DNA of 64,000 bases from Acheta domesticus (GCA_031308135.1 JAHLJT010000631.1:261596925-261660924); one strand, 5' to 3'; counted from the stretch's first letter, positions 1 to 12,165 are shown. Made by a program: numbers and translations. Notes: generated by a model not told the origin, from the sequence alone.

Positions 1-98
1 CTTAATAGTATTTTAAAATTCCTTATAATGTTGTACGAACTATTGCAGTTTGATGAATATGAGCGCGTTATTTTTATTTTTGCTCTCTTAACGGAATT
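1..98 (+). repeat. Dispersed repeat copy with an empty insertion site
   Basis: This segment matches the sequence flanking the element at 916-1353 (about 895-915 joined to 1354-1445). Shared blocks include ttaatagtattttaaaattc and, further on, a GCGCG block followed by tttttatttttgct. It carries the undivided GTATTTTA target, so it serves as an empty-site paralogue. Family unknown. Confidence 0.6.
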
Positions 99-894
99 TT
101 GTCACCTCTGATACACGAACTGTTAGCAGAAATCATGGGCCAGTTTCGAAAATCAATTGAATGCGAATATGTCCAAGATAGATCTAAAGACATTTTTAAA
201 TGACGAAAATTTTCAATTCAACATCTCCGCCAGGTGTGACTTGTAAAAGGAAACATATTTCTGGAAAATGTATCGACGTAATTCAACATTCTGATGTATA
301 TTTATTTATCTTACTGTTACTGGTTGCACATTTCCGTTATGGTCAATCGCAGCAGATTAATTCCCCGCCTTGATAGAAACTGTGGTGCATTCATATTGAA
401 TTTTGAATTTCCCGCTCAGTAGTTACAATGGACCCCTTGCGATTAAGTCGCACCAGTGGATCCCATGCGATTAAATCGTATCGGAAGTTTAAAGCCGAAT
501 CCTTTTACTTGTCTCGATATTTATTTACCTTAATCACCTATTCAGACAGGAAAAAATGCATTTAGATTATAGTGTATCCTCTCCCTATCTGGCCTGTTGA
601 GGCCTGCTCAAACTCTCCCTGCGTCTTGCCACCGTCCTCGCACAATGCTGCATTGCCTGGCTCCGATACTACCCTCCTTACCACATGGTTGTGAGTGATG
701 TTGACATTTAAAACAATATTGTTTTATATTATTATTTGTATAATATACACAAACATCTAAACTACACAAGAAGACATCGGAGACTTGTAGCTTTTAAACG
801 ATACCTTATTTGCTGCGAGCAACTGAGTAGTTCATCCGAGAAAGGGATGTTCACTGGCGGCTCTATTGTAAGGTCACAGCGTCACGTGCCCCCT
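99..894. other. No recognisable gene
   Basis: AT-rich DNA with scattered stops in all frames. I see no protein similarity, RNA gene or clear repeat boundary. Confidence 0.5.
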
Positions 895-915
895 TAAGTA
901 ATTAATAGTATTTTA

Positions 916-1353
916 GGTAGATTTTAAGAACAGGGTTCGGCTCCTATTGACGCGCACGATTCGGTTCCGAACGAGTCACTCGCGGCGCCGCCACAGTGTG
1001 CACACGGCCACGTGGCCAACGCACTTTCGTGTGGAATCGTGACGCTTCGCTACCCGTGTCCAAGTTAAGGACGAGGCTCGGGCCTTCGGCCCTCGCGTTA
1101 ACATAAAACATCCTTGAGTCTGTCCAACGCATAATTACCAACGCATTTTATGCATTTAACATTATGCATGCAACGCATTTTATGCATTTAACCATTGTAA
1201 TTCTCCATTACACATTCGCACCACACCGCACAATGCACAATGCAAGCAGTGCTCCCTGAGTGATCCGTTCTCGTGGTCCGCGCGAGTAAACCATGCGCAA
1301 GTGAACCGTGCGCCGTTGTTTTAGTGAGCCGAACCCTGTCCTTAAAATCAGCC
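916..1353. mobile_element. 438-bp TIR element (MITE) with 8-bp target duplication
   Basis: The ends are inverted repeats of 28 bp with 25 matches: the left end starts GGTAGATTTTAAG and the right end, reverse-complemented, starts GGCTGATTTTAAG, both running on to CAGGGTTCGGCTC. GTATTTTA lies immediately outside both ends (908-915 and 1354-1361), a perfect 8-bp target-site duplication. The related sequence at 1-98 has the same site uninterrupted. No transposase is encoded. An 8-bp duplication fits hAT, and is also seen in P and Merlin elements; the superfamily is not settled. Confidence 0.8.
1139..1192. repeat. Short tandem duplication inside the MITE
   Basis: A 22-nt block beginning caacgcattttatgc occurs at 1139-1160 and again at 1171-1192, a 32-bp spacing. 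It is internal to the TIR element at 916-1353. Confidence 0.75.
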
Positions 1354-1361
1354 GTATTTTA

Positions 1362-1821
1362 AAATTCCTTATATTATTATATGGACTTTACAGCTTGATG
1401 ATTTTTTTTTGCAGCGCGCTGTTTTTATTTTTGCTGTGAGGCAATGAACGAGATTCAGTAAAAGCATGAGCATGAGATCTGGCAACAGGGCTTTGGTCAC
1501 AGGCCGACTGCCTTGCCATTTGTCGGGAGCTGCTTTCATAGAACGGCGGGATTTGAGAGGGGGTGGTGCAAGTTTATGGCACTCGCAGGCCACAAATTAT
1601 GTGTGACCGCGCCTCCAGTACAGCCTCAGTCCAACGCGGCAAGAGTCCATTCGGTACGGCCCCCAAGAGATACTTTTTTGTTAGAATACTTTTTTTTCAA
1701 GTGCTTCTAAGTTATAGTAATTCAGTTTTTTGTAAAGTGTAATTGTGAATGTCTAGCCCAACAACATGAATGAAGTAAAGTATTTACAAAACAGAAACTT
1801 GAATTACGAAACAGAATATTA
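1362..1821. other. Repeat continuation, no gene
   Basis: The first ~85 bases continue the repeat interrupted by the MITE. The remainder has no supported gene. A GGGTGGTGCAAG stretch near 1561-1572 weakly resembles the hAT end at 3936-3950 but is too diverged to call as its left terminus. Confidence 0.4.
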
Positions 1822-1824
1822 ACA

Positions 1825-3885
1825 AAAGAATTAGGCCCACCTAATCACGTGTTAATCAGCATTAATGAAGTGTTTAGTGATAAAAATAGGTCGTATAGTA
1901 AAAAATTTAATATATCAGTGTACGACAAACAGGAATGGATTTGCGGATGCCAGGAAAGAAATACATTTTTTTGTTTTCCTTGTCTTCTGTACGGGGGCGA
2001 CGAAACGTGGTCTAAGAGTGGCATTTATCTGGGAAATGTAAAAAAACTTGCTCTCTCTAAAACTCACCTAACGGTGAAATGAATTTAAAGGTTCTGGGGA
2101 AAATTAGTATTAATCAGCAATTGGATGACGCATATATGATATCTATACGCAAACGCAATGAATCTTCAGACTCAAATAGGTACATTTTAAGTCGCATTAT
2201 TGATACAATAACATTTTGCGGCGAGTTTGAATTAGCTTTGCGTGGTCACGACGAAAGTGAAGAGTCGAATAACCCAGGCATCTTCAAGGGTTCAATAGAT
2301 TATACATCAACTCTTGATAACATTTAAAAAAATCATTTGGAGAATGCAAAATCGTTTAAAGGAATTTGAGAAACAATCCAAAACGATATACTGGATGGAT
2401 TTTCAAAATTTGTCAAAAATGTATTGCATATGGAATAAATAATGCAGAATACGTCTCTACACAAGCTGATGAAACAACAGCTATTTCATGTAAAACTCAA
2501 ATGTCTTTAATTTTAAGATCTCAGTTAAAAGGTAACATTCACGAGCGGTTCTGGGTCTTTTTTCAAGTGATTGAGAGAGGAGCAAAGGGTTTAGCTGACA
2601 AGATTACGGAGCAGCTATATATATATTAGGAATTGAGAAAACACCTGAAAACTTATTTCCCAAACTTATGATGGGGCTGCTGTAACGAGTGGGCAAAACA
2701 GGGGTACGTAGCGTTTGATAAAAGAGAATTTTTCAAATGCAAATTACGTGCATTGTTACTCTCATCGAGAAAATGTTCTATTTTAGAATTCAATTTGCAT
2801 GAACATCCTCCTGTTCTCAAAGCAGGGTATTTTTTCAAGATCTTCAAGGAATTAGTATATTTTTTCTAGATCTCCGAAAAGAATGCATTGCTTGACAGAA
2901 ATTGTCAAAAGAAACTATGTTCAGCTCCACCAACAAGATGGTACTTTTAGCACAGATGTGTTAATACTGTGTATAAATACAAAGAGTGTCTCATTAAATG
3001 TTTTGAATATATTCTGGACAACGAACAGGAGGATTTTAAAGCTAGTGGGCAAGCTGCAGGATTTGTACGTACCTTGAAAGATAAAGATTTTGTATTTTGG
3101 CTTACTTTCTACAGTAAAATTATGTCTCACGTGTCAGTTCTTTTTGATTCTGTTCAACAAAGAAAAATGGATGCTGTAGAAATCGGAACATTCATCGACT
3201 ATTTTTCTGATGCAGTATCAAATATTAGTGTAATGTATGAAGACGAAAAACTTCTTCAAACGAACCAATGAATAAGAGACTATGTGGTGATCTCAGGGAT
3301 GGTAGAAGTAATCGTATCGCCACTCTTGAAAAATGTGATATTGTGAACGATATCAAAGACAGGTGCGATTTAACAGATCATCTAAGTACTGCGAAATTAT
3401 TTCTAACTGAAAATTTCCACAATATATTGTGAAGTTTTCAGAAAGTGAGTTTGAAGCGACTATGAGACAATTCACAAACGTTAATGGAACAAAACTTAGA
3501 ACAAAATTGGAAGTGATATATTCTCGTAAAGACATGCATGGTGCTTCTGGTGCTCTTGTGTTACCCCAATTTTTCTTGGAGAATCATGTGTCACGTACTT
3601 TTTAGGAGTGTGTACATCTTTTAAAAATTATTGTTAACATATCCATGATCACAGTTGAGAACGAAATATGTTTCTCCACTCTCAAACGGATTAAATATTT
3701 CTACGAAACAATGGACAGTGTCAGACTAAATGCATTAGATATGCTTTCAATTGAAAAGAGAATGGTACTTGGTATTCTGGAGTTCAACTCTCAAGTGATA
3801 GAAATCTTTGCTCGTGCCAAACATAGGAAGATTGAACTACTATACAAAAATGAAGTCAGTCGGGTACGTGGATTTTTATAATTGC
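1825..3885 (+). pseudogene. hAT-superfamily transposase pseudogene (ZMYM1/DUF4371-like)
   Basis: Readable in order across frames are: an N-terminal zinc-finger-like segment (EWICGCQERNTFFCFPCLLY, 1951-2010); a stretch with TQADETTAIS near 2460; the YDGAAVTSG motif near 2665 followed by a VHCYSHREN-like block near 2750; a helical region ending FYSKIMSHVSVLFDSVQQRK near 3110-3165; and the C-terminal dimerisation signature ENEICFSTLKRIKYF with LNALDMLSIEKRM (3657-3765). This order matches the TTF-finger plus DUF4371 plus hAT dimerisation layout of domesticated-looking hAT transposases. At least five frameshifts and several stops break it, so it is a decayed element and not a gene. The break positions are approximate. 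Confidence 0.8.
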
Positions 3886-3935
3886 ATGTCACTTTCATTA
3901 TTTACTTTAATGTCCTGTGTCCTCAGTCAGACCCG

Positions 3936-3950
3936 CTTGAGCCACCACTG
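3936..3950 (-). mobile_element. Right terminal inverted repeat of the hAT element
   Basis: Sixty bases after the transposase remnant the sequence ends GAGCCACCACTG. Read on the minus strand this starts CAGTGGTGGCTC, a typical hAT terminus. The next 8 bases (gggatatt) would be the target duplication, but I found no convincing left partner. Confidence 0.5.
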
Positions 3951-3980
3951 GGGATATTTACAAAACACATAGAAATAACA

Positions 3981-4913
3981 CATTAGAATCACGATAATCC
4001 GAAGTAATTGGGGCTGACAGTACCTCGGATTACAAAAATCTCGATTACACGGAAAAAGGCAAATATAGAAAGGAATTTTCAACTACAATGTATAACGAAG
4101 TCAAATTTAATGTGCAGATACTATGTAAATTACAGATACGAGCATGCATACTACAGATGCGCGCACTTTTTCTTGATCCTCCAGCTCCCTAGTTCTCGCT
4201 CAGCCCGGCAGAGCACAGCTCGGCAGAAAACATAGGCTCCACTTGGAACGTCACGGCTTAGTTTGCAGTGTGATGCCCACCTTCTTCCTTTACAATTCGG
4301 ACTTCTCAGTTTTCGCTCTCTTTCTAACAACCACTGCGTACCGTGCTCCTTCTGGTTACTCAATCATTTCTACAATTATTAATTATTTCTTCAGAATTTT
4401 AAAAAAACCATGCGTTGTTTGTCATTGCTATCTAGCTCAAGACGCGCTGTTACGCTGTTTTCTGTGGATGTTGACAGAACTGCACTGCCGTGACGTAGAC
4501 AGAATCCGCCTCTCCCCGCACCCCCCCCGTTGTGGAGTATCAAGAAAAAGTGCGCATATATTGTCCCTGACAGAAATCAGCTGTTCACGGTTTCATCCAA
4601 TCGGGAGCTTGAACGTCACCAACGTGACGTCACTGACGCGAAATAAAAGCTCCTGATTGGATGGCAGCGAAACAACTGATTCCTGTCAGGGACAAAGTTA
4701 CGAAAATCGCAGTATAGTACGTACACGAGCGCAAATCGGTCACAACAATGTGGCAGACTGACTGGCACACCGCACACATGACCTTCGACGCAGTGTTGCC
4801 AACCCGACAAGAGCACGCTCTTGATTATCGCCTTTTGATTGGTGACTTGGTGCACATCCGGCTTTTTTTCCATCTCGGATTGGCCGGAAACTCGGATTAC
4901 CGCGTCTCAACTG
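3981..4913. mobile_element. pogo/Tigger-like non-autonomous element
   Basis: The left end starts CATTAGAATCACGATAATCC and the right end, reverse-complemented, starts CAGTTGAGACGCGGTAATCC; 17 of the first 25 positions agree. Repeated CTCGGATTA / TAATCCGA motifs inside the ends are typical of pogo and Tigger termini. TA follows the right end at 4914-4915. No transposase ORF was found. The left boundary is less certain than the right. Confidence 0.6.
4561..4696. repeat. Large imperfect inverted repeat (50-nt arms)
   Basis: Arms 4561-4610 and 4647-4696 start TTGTCCCTGACAG in both directions and pair along most of their length (one end TTGTCCCTGACAGAAATCAG, the other TTTGTCCCTGACAGGAATCA when reversed). 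The 36-nt loop itself contains the self-complementary ACGTGACGTCA region. It may be a foldback element nested in the pogo-like element. Confidence 0.75.
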
Positions 4914-5865
4914 TATACATGGTAAATATAATATTCGACACAAAAACCTTCTTCGACCGAGCCCGATGCCACCCGCGCTTGAAGTGCCGGGCTTGGCCGC
5001 CAGATGGTGACGCTTCCCACCCAGATGCCGGACGCCGCGGCGTGCGAGCGGTGGGCGCTGAAGGGAGGGAGGGTCAACGAGGGGGTGAGACCCTTCTCCC
5101 CTTCCAGCGATCAGCTGAGACACGTCAATCTGCCGATGTAGTGAGTCGGTTGTACTAGTATTTTCTCAGAGGGAGCTATTGGCCAGGAATAGTATGAAAG
5201 AAATAGGAGCAATTGGGCATACTGTCTTTGGTGAGAGTGGTGTGATGTGACATTGCGTGCCGTGATATACTGAAAATGAATGAGTATGTAGTCAGTATGA
5301 ATGGTCTGCTAGCTGTTTGGCTGTTTCTCATTATGTGAACAATCATGATATTTATGTAACTTCCCACTCACAGCAAGCCCTGAGAATGGAGTAATAAAAA
5401 AACTTCGAAATGTTTCGTCGGCTAAATGACATATCTTATTCTTTTGACCAATATCTGTGAACCACGCAAATGGAATCGTCTACAGATAATCATGAAACAC
5501 AGCAGAATCTGGAATAGTAAAATGAGAAAATTAAAACAAAAATTACTGAACACACCTGATGCTACCGTTGCGGATTTAAATGTTGGCATCTAATATGATT
5601 GAACAACAAGTTTCTAGAGGCACAGAGGGATACTTCGGGTCGGGCACAATTCTTCACTTGTCAGCTGGGGATAGAAAAAGACATACTTTCCACCTCTCAG
5701 AGATATTTATGTTCAAGACTGGCCTACATTGTGGTTTAATTCTTGCAACTAAAATTTAATCCTTTTAATTAACAAAGCCGTCCTTGCAAGAGATTAGCCA
5801 AGTTTTTCATGGGGGTGGGATTGGTAATGTCTTTAAAGTAAAATACGTGAAAGTGAAAATAGTTA
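4914..5865. other. No recognisable gene
   Basis: GC-richer at first (4950-5150), then ordinary AT-rich DNA. No protein family, RNA gene or repeat end was recognised. Confidence 0.4.
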
Positions 5866-5960
5866 TCTATATAAATAAAAATGAATCGCCGAAATGTATG
5901 TACGCGCATAACTTCCGAACGACTGCACCAAATTGAATAATTTTTTTTCTGTGTGTTCGT
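5866..5960 (+). mobile_element. Helitron-like 5' end
   Basis: It begins A|TCTATATAAATAAAAATG and continues with ACGCGCATAACTTCCGAACG, a form common at the 5' end of non-autonomous invertebrate Helitrons, which start with TC after an A. A related start, TCTATATATAAAACGAAG, is at 56519. No matching 3' end in the same orientation was found close by. Confidence 0.45.
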
Positions 5961-6139
5961 TATTACCAGGACAAGGTTTGTCTAAAGAAATTTTAAAAAA
6001 ATCGAATAGAAAATTTAAAAAATCTGATAATATGAAAAGTGAGCCCCAAAAGGCCCAATCCACCAAAGCTTCATTGGTGCTGGGCGTTACAGAGTGACGT
6101 GGGGCGATGCCGAGGAGGACAGGAGGAGCGGGCGGCGCA

Positions 6140-6530
6140 AGTTGATGAGAGGAGAGGGAAACAGAAAGGGAAAAAGAGAGAGAGGGAGGGGGAAAGAGAA
6201 AGAAATAAGAAAGGGAGAAAGAGAGAAGGAAAAAGAGGGAGGGGAAGAGAGACAGAGGGAAAAAGAGAGGTAGGGAAAAAGAGAGGGCAAGAGAGAGAGA
6301 GGGAAAAAGAAAGACAAAAACAGAGCAGAGAAAAGACAGTGGGAAAAGAGACACAGCGAAAAGAGACACAGAGGGAAAGGGACACAGAGGGAAAAGAGTG
6401 AGAGGACGAAAAAGGCAGAGAGGGAGAGAAAAGGGAGAAAGAGAGAAGGGGAAAAGAGCGAGGGGGAAAAGAGAGAGGAGGGAAGAGAAGAGAGGGAAAG
6501 ATCGAGAGAGGGGGAGAGAAATATTTCCAG
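6140..6530 (+). repeat. Purine-rich (GA)n low-complexity tract
   Basis: About 390 bases composed almost wholly of G and A on the plus strand, with irregular GAGAGAGGGAAAAAG units. Long open frames across it on both strands (K/E/R-rich on plus, S/L/F-rich on minus) follow from the composition and are not genes. Confidence 0.85.
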
Positions 6531-6580
6531 AATTATTTGTTCTGCGGCAGCAACGCGCCGGGTACCAGCTGGTTTACGAT

Positions 6581-6633
6581 GTGTCGAAAAGCATCTGATT
6601 ACAATACGAGATTGTAATCAGATGTTACGACAC
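6581..6633. repeat. Hairpin with 14-nt perfect arms
   Basis: CATCTGATTACAAT at 6592-6605 pairs with 6611-6624 across a 5-nt loop. The outer GTGTCG (6581-6586) pairs with CGACAC (6628-6633). Possibly a subterminal hairpin of the surrounding mobile DNA. Confidence 0.7.
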
Positions 6634-7300
6634 GAATATCGTACGACGTTTTAACCGCTTTGTAAAAATTCGTTAGATTTAATGTGAAATTTTGTCCTTC
6701 ACTTTCATTTAGTATTTTTTCTCCTATATGTGGCGCCACAGTTCTCAACAAGGACAATTGAAACGCTCTTGGTGTTTACTTTTCGACATGACCGAGATAG
6801 TTCTGATTCGGAAAGAGAAATACCAGCAAATGCCGCTAGAGAAACCAAGTCACCTAACAAATCAAGAAAGAAATATGAGTGTATTTAATTTTTAAATATT
6901 GGCGTGAAAAAAGTTAATTCCATATCGAAAAAAGTTTTCATTGTTTACCTTTCTGGCAAGTCGGGGAAGGAGAAACCAAGGTCTTTGGACCCACTACTCT
7001 ATGCTAAAGAGACAATATTGATGTCAGTACGTTTACTCAGTTATTAGCGTTTTTAAAGAGGAAAAATGAAGGAAACAAGACAAAAATGTCCAAAATATTT
7101 TCAAAAGAAGAGTGACAAATTATGCCATAACCCTAGTGTCGATAAGAAGTACATTACCACACCAGGGGGGAAAAAAACTTCATTATGAAGCTAATTATAA
7201 TGACATAATGTTTGTATTTACCTTACCAATGTAAATAAAATAATATTATTAGGTGGCATAAAATTACTATTAATAGATACATTAAATAAATAAGAATACA
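6634..7300. other. No recognisable gene
   Basis: AT-rich DNA without supported coding potential. Confidence 0.4.
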
Positions 7301-7350
7301 CTAGCGTACCCATGCGAGAACTCTCGCATGTTATACCCCCACCCTCTTCC
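7301..7350 (-). mobile_element. Helitron-like 3' terminus (minus strand)
   Basis: On the minus strand the element ends with hairpin arms CATGCGAGA / TCTCGCATG (7311-7330, 2-nt loop), then GGGTACG and CTAG|T. A subterminal hairpin followed by CTRR and a host T is the Helitron 3' signature. The same terminus appears at about 15441, 16425 and 51485 on the plus strand. Confidence 0.65.
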
Positions 7351-9489
7351 TTGTTTTCCATTTACATATTAAACATGTAATATATATTTTTCTTCAAGAC
7401 CTTCTTATCCTCCGTCCCTTGTTCTATATGTCACCTTGTAATTGATAACAATATAATACATTCTTGTTAATACAAACTATTCTTATTTAACTTTATTATC
7501 GAGCAAAGAGGTACACCCGTGTAATTCAATCGTATGGAATATCCAGTAATTAGTAATTTCACATACCGTTGCAGATTCTACAGGCTCTAAACAGGTGGGG
7601 TAGTATCGAAAAGCGTCGAACCATCAAAAATGTAATAAAACCAGACAAAATCTTAATTTTCTCATTCACGTTATTAATTAAGTACAAACTTTTTTCCAAT
7701 TAAAATGTAAACTGATTCACAAGGCGCCATGTTTATTTGTACACAACAGCACTAGGTATAAATTACGTGTAGGAGTTAGTGAGGGAGGGACACTAGGACT
7801 GAAATTTAAAACTTCTTTATTCTTTATCCAATCTTCTTGAAAGTTTACAGAATAGTTTGTAATAGGAATGTATTCTCATGATTAAATTTTTATCAATTAT
7901 GGTTTAATAATTTTGAAGATACATGCGTTTTTTTATTATATTTATCGCGAAACATGGCTGGATAAAAAATGTCCCATGCGCATTTTTTAAAACGTTTGGT
8001 TGGGAATTGTTTTGAACTTACTGGATATTAACAAGTAAATCTGTGCGTGGATTTTAAATATGACCTTTTAAAAAACTTTTTGAATTATTTTCAATATTTT
8101 ATTTTTTCACCCACATTTTTAGTTTTTTTTTATATTTAAATGTTTGTATTTTGGACATTTTTAATGGTACACACAAAGCAATGCGTACATTTATTCATTA
8201 CTATGTACACAACAATACAACATTTGAGCCAACATTTGGAAAAAATGAACTATATTTAGGTAGGCATGGGAATTTTCAAGTATAAGGAAATGTAGTTTTG
8301 AGTAAAATGAGTTTTTATTCAGATTTTAGAAATACTCTGTATTTCACTTTCGCAGAATCTTTCGTCTTGCCATAACTTTCTTTTTTGTCTTTCTACCTTT
8401 CGGTTTGCGCCACTTGGAACTTACGACATCCATTATTCACAACACTTTCGGACAAGACAACAAACAGTACCATTCACAAACAATGTTCACCAGCCAAATA
8501 TGCAATATTGTAATTAAAACGCCTTGCACGAGATACTATTAAGTTTTCAATATTATTTTTAAACTACTTATAAATAAAAAAATATTCTACTTATTAATAA
8601 AATAAGCACAATTCTTGTTACTTTATTTATCATAGGCTTTCGTCGAAAACGCAATGTAATAAAAAGATATACACCAAAATCAATTTCTTTAAGCGATTAC
8701 TCTAATTGTTACAATTGTAGTACACCTAACAGCTCATAGAGAGTGCAACAATACACTTCTACGAGAGAAAGCTGCATAAACACAATTTCGTCTTACTAGT
8801 TAGTGGCCCGAAGGATTAAAATGAGTGTTTGGGACCTTTAAATGCAAGCGCATGAGGGTATATAAATGGCTTCCGTCCTTCTATAAATGGCGAAAACTGA
8901 TCGGACGTAAATTTATTGTGTTACTAATACTTCGTATAATATTATACAAAAAAACCAAAATTCAATAATTTTTCAGATTTTAGTCAAAATGTCAGTTCTA
9001 GTGTCCTTAGCGGAGAACCATTTTCACAGAAACATTCAAGCCTATTTTGCACACTAACGGCTATATCATTGATCCTAGAAGAAAACCTTTTACCCACAAA
9101 ATGTTGACAATTTTATCATCTTTCATTTCATATTAGGTTAATATCTACGAAAAATTGATAGTTTTTAAGTGATACTTTGAGAAAGTGGGAAAATTCCTGT
9201 TTTTTCATGTTTTGCTTTTATCAACAAATTTCTCGGTGCTGTCACTGTTTATTAGAGAAAACTCTTAAGGTCATTAAATTTAGGTAATTTTATCTTATTT
9301 TATTTCGGATAAGACAATACGGAAAATGGATCGATTTTGAGTTATTTTGAAAAAATTGAAAGAAAAGGCTTGAATTTTGTTGGCAAACCTGATAATTGTG
9401 ATCAGCGACCCCAAAAAACAAATAGGAACCAAATATTAAAACTACACCAAAACTTTCCGCTATTTGCCCTTTTTGAGTATCATTTTACT
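7351..9489. other. AT-rich DNA, nothing recognised
   Basis: Long homopolymer-rich AT sequence with no ORF above background and no tRNA-like fold. The first few hundred bases probably belong to the minus-strand Helitron-like element ending at 7301. Confidence 0.4.
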
Positions 9490-9610
9490 GGACTATTAGC
9501 TGTGTAGCTAGTGTCGAAAATCCTGCCACCGTCGAACATAAGACCTTTCGGTCAGAGGCACTGCAGTCACATCAGTTGATGCTCTAGAGTCACATCTCCC
9601 GGTGTTGAGA
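9490..9610 (+). repeat. Dispersed repeat, copy 1
   Basis: Shares the block gtcgaaaatcctgccac plus 'tcagaggcactgcag' with 20283-20355, and 'gacatcagttgatgc' with 21290-21305. Class not identified. Confidence 0.5.
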
Positions 9611-10320
9611 AAGAGAAATGTTGACTTTGAATCAATATTTTGTAAGAGTTAATTTAAAAAATATAAAGTCTAATTTTCGGTGTATTTTAAAACAAAAGGA
9701 ATGGAATTCGAAGATTTGGGGGAAAGGAATTTGTCCTCCCCTCCTTCCTCCCAGCTGTGCCAACACTTCCCCACGTCCCTGGAAGACCATCTGGCTTGAT
9801 AGGATATCACTGTCGGTAGACGGGGTTATCGTGTGATTTGGCGTTGTGACGACGTACTGACCATTCGACTCGGTCGGATCTTATTCTCAATGAAGCATTC
9901 CGGCCAGTCCGTTGCGGTGCCGAGCGGGCTACAGATAATCATTGGCGGCGGTGCCCCAATAAACTGGGGGTTGCAGGCCATTTCTAATGACGGAAATGTA
10001 ATTTCAGATTTTCAGAACACGAACATATAATGAAACGTAAGCAACACATCTACATTAATCACAACTAAGTTTAATAAAATACTGCACTGAAAGATTACCC
10101 TTCGAGCACTCGCGCTGTTGTAAAAAGTACAAAAATGGAACATTTTTCATAATTACATGAAATATTGAGCTTTAGTAGTGAATTCCTACTAGGTATTCGT
10201 TTATTGATACTTTTTCATTGTTATAGCAGAAAAAGAGATTACCTTAACCGTTGGTTTAGTCATGAGAGAGAAATGTGGGAGTAAAGGTGTCTCTGTTGTA
10301 CATTTTACAACGCGCGTATT
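9611..10320. other. No recognisable gene
   Basis: A GC-richer patch at 9735-9990 encodes nothing I recognise. No splice-bounded exon of the P450 or another gene is evident. Confidence 0.4.
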
Positions 10321-10324
10321 CTGA

Positions 10325-10845
10325 TGTTAATTTTTTCTACTGGTCTTTTAAGTACGAAAAAGTGGATAAATCCAGTTGCTAAATCTAGAAATAATATCCT
10401 CCAACAGGTGGTATATCCAGAATACATTTTTTGATACGAAAAATCAAATGACGCCAAAATGTGTGTTTGTGAACGCCAGCGGCTAAACCGTTCAGCTTAT
10501 TTTCCTCAAAATTGATACTCCTCAATTAATCTGGATGATGTCTCGGCCTCTTAAATTTGAAACCGATATTTTAATTTTGAGGGTACTTTACATCTGAGGG
10601 GAAACCCGTGGGACATTTGACACATTTTTCAAAAGAATGGCTTCATCTTTTTTGATTAAATTTTGTTGTTGGATAGTGTGAAGGACGTTTAAGAGAATGT
10701 TGCAAGACTAATTTTCGTTAAAACTCTGATTATTAAAAAAATGCAAACATTTAAAACTTGTTTGGCGACTTCCTACAACTACAATTGCAAAGATAGTGAT
10801 TTTTCTCGTAATGAAATATGTTCCTTAGAGACAGATTCTGATATA
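10325..10845 (-). repeat. Family A repeat, minus copy
   Basis: Contains the minus-orientation landmarks in order: aaaaagtggataaatccag, a degenerate 'ttgatacgaaaaatcaa', 'agcggctaaaccgttcag', 'gagggtactttaca' and 'ttcctacaactacaattg'. It lacks the (GTCTGTCC)n block and stands next to a foldback MITE. Confidence 0.7.
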
Positions 10846-10847
10846 CT

Positions 10848-11065
10848 GCGATTTTTGTAACTCTGCCTCTCAAGGCATGTCTTCATAATTGACTACTTCA
10901 TGGTATTTCGCGTCTTTCTAAGTCTTACCGCTAAATCCCGCGACTGTATCAAGCACTGCTTGCGAACATGCGACTTCTAGCGGCATGGCCTGAGAAAGAC
11001 GCCAAATGCCGTGTGATATTCCATCGTGGCCTTAGGGGCTTGAAAGGCAGAGTTAGAAAAATCGC
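10848..11065. mobile_element. 218-bp foldback MITE, copy 1
   Basis: Left end GCGATTTTTGTAACTCTGCC pairs with right end GGCAGAGTTAGAAAAATCGC. Pairing resumes inward through GCGTCTTTCT / AGAAAGACGC and flanks a centre near 'tatcaagcactgcttgc'. A second copy lies at 25449-25674. No coding capacity; no clear target duplication. Confidence 0.75.
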
Positions 11066-11785
11066 TCTCTAAGGCCATGTACAGTTTGTCGAAATTTTGA
11101 GTTCCTTTCGCGCAATTTTCCGTGGAAATACGGGCGAGAAAGTACGTGCTGTTTTAGCCCCACTAGGTTTTGCAATGTATTGTTTGAGAGTTTAAATTTA
11201 AATATTTTCATTGTTTATATCCTCTCATTGTTATTCGAAGTTATGTAAAACACTCAAATAATTGTTAGTAGAATAAAAATATTTATTAAAAATAGTAATG
11301 CCAAAACTTCTGGATGTTGTAAAACATACAACGCGTGAGTCATCGTGACTAAGAGAATGGCGGGAGTGCTCCAAGTTCCCTTATGTCCTTTTAAGCACAG
11401 CGTCCTTGTCTGGTAAGTTAACTTCCTGAGCACATGGGTCGAACTTTGTTGCACAGTGGGCAATTAAGTTTTGGTTTTAGTTCTGCGTTTAGACAATTGA
11501 CACATTTTGTGGAATAGACAATCACACAAAACAAAACTAGTGGTGCAAGTACTATCTCGCCTTTAGTAATGGTTGTGTAATATTATTTGCGACCATTCAC
11601 TAATATACGTATATTTAATCGATTAATGACATTGATTAATACCGCGTGGATTCGAGTTCGGAATCCACAGCCTGTCGACCAATCACATTCTTAGATTTTT
11701 CGGAATCCACGGGCAGAATTGCAGTCTTTTTGCAATTTGCGCTTCTTTTGAACCGCGGTAGACAAGTAAACGATTTTGCAGTTTC
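11066..11785. other. No recognisable gene
   Basis: AT-rich. A GGAATCCAC motif recurs near 11660 and 11702 without forming a clear element. Confidence 0.35.
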
Positions 11786-12165
11786 ATGCACGCAGTTTCA
11801 TGCATGAAGACATTTTATTAAGAAACTTTATCTACAAAATTGTAGTTACAGGAAGTCGCCGAAAAAAATTTGAATTGTTGCAATTTTCGAAACGCAGAAT
11901 TTGCAACGAACATGAGACCGGCACCATTCTCTTAAACGTTCTATACGCTGTCCCAGATCAAACTTTAATAAAAAGTGTTTGTGCCGTTTTTGAGAAAAAA
12001 GTGTTTAAAAACAACCAAAAAATTGCTTACATTTTACGCGAAAATTACTTAAATTTTCGAAAAATTATAGACGACCTTATTTCAAAATCTATCTTTAAGG
12101 AACAGATTTCATTGAGAGAAAAATCGTCTCCTGTATTATTTCAGTAGTATACCTTTAGGTTCCGG
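11786..12165 (+). repeat. Family A repeat, plus copy (5' part)
   Basis: Reads 'acaaaattgtagttacagg', 'gtcgccgaaaaaaattt', 'caattttcgaaac' and 'gagaccggcaccattctctt', the order seen in other plus copies. The 123-residue open frame across it is not a gene. Confidence 0.65.

Noticed and set aside
1548..1572. Left terminus and target duplication of the hAT element (gggatttg, GGGTGGTGCAAG)
   Set aside because: Only partial match to the right end; needs a three-base gap and an imperfect duplication.
5863..6598. Long S/L/F-rich minus frames and E/R/K-rich plus frames
   Set aside because: Polypurine low-complexity DNA; no start context, splice sites or family similarity.
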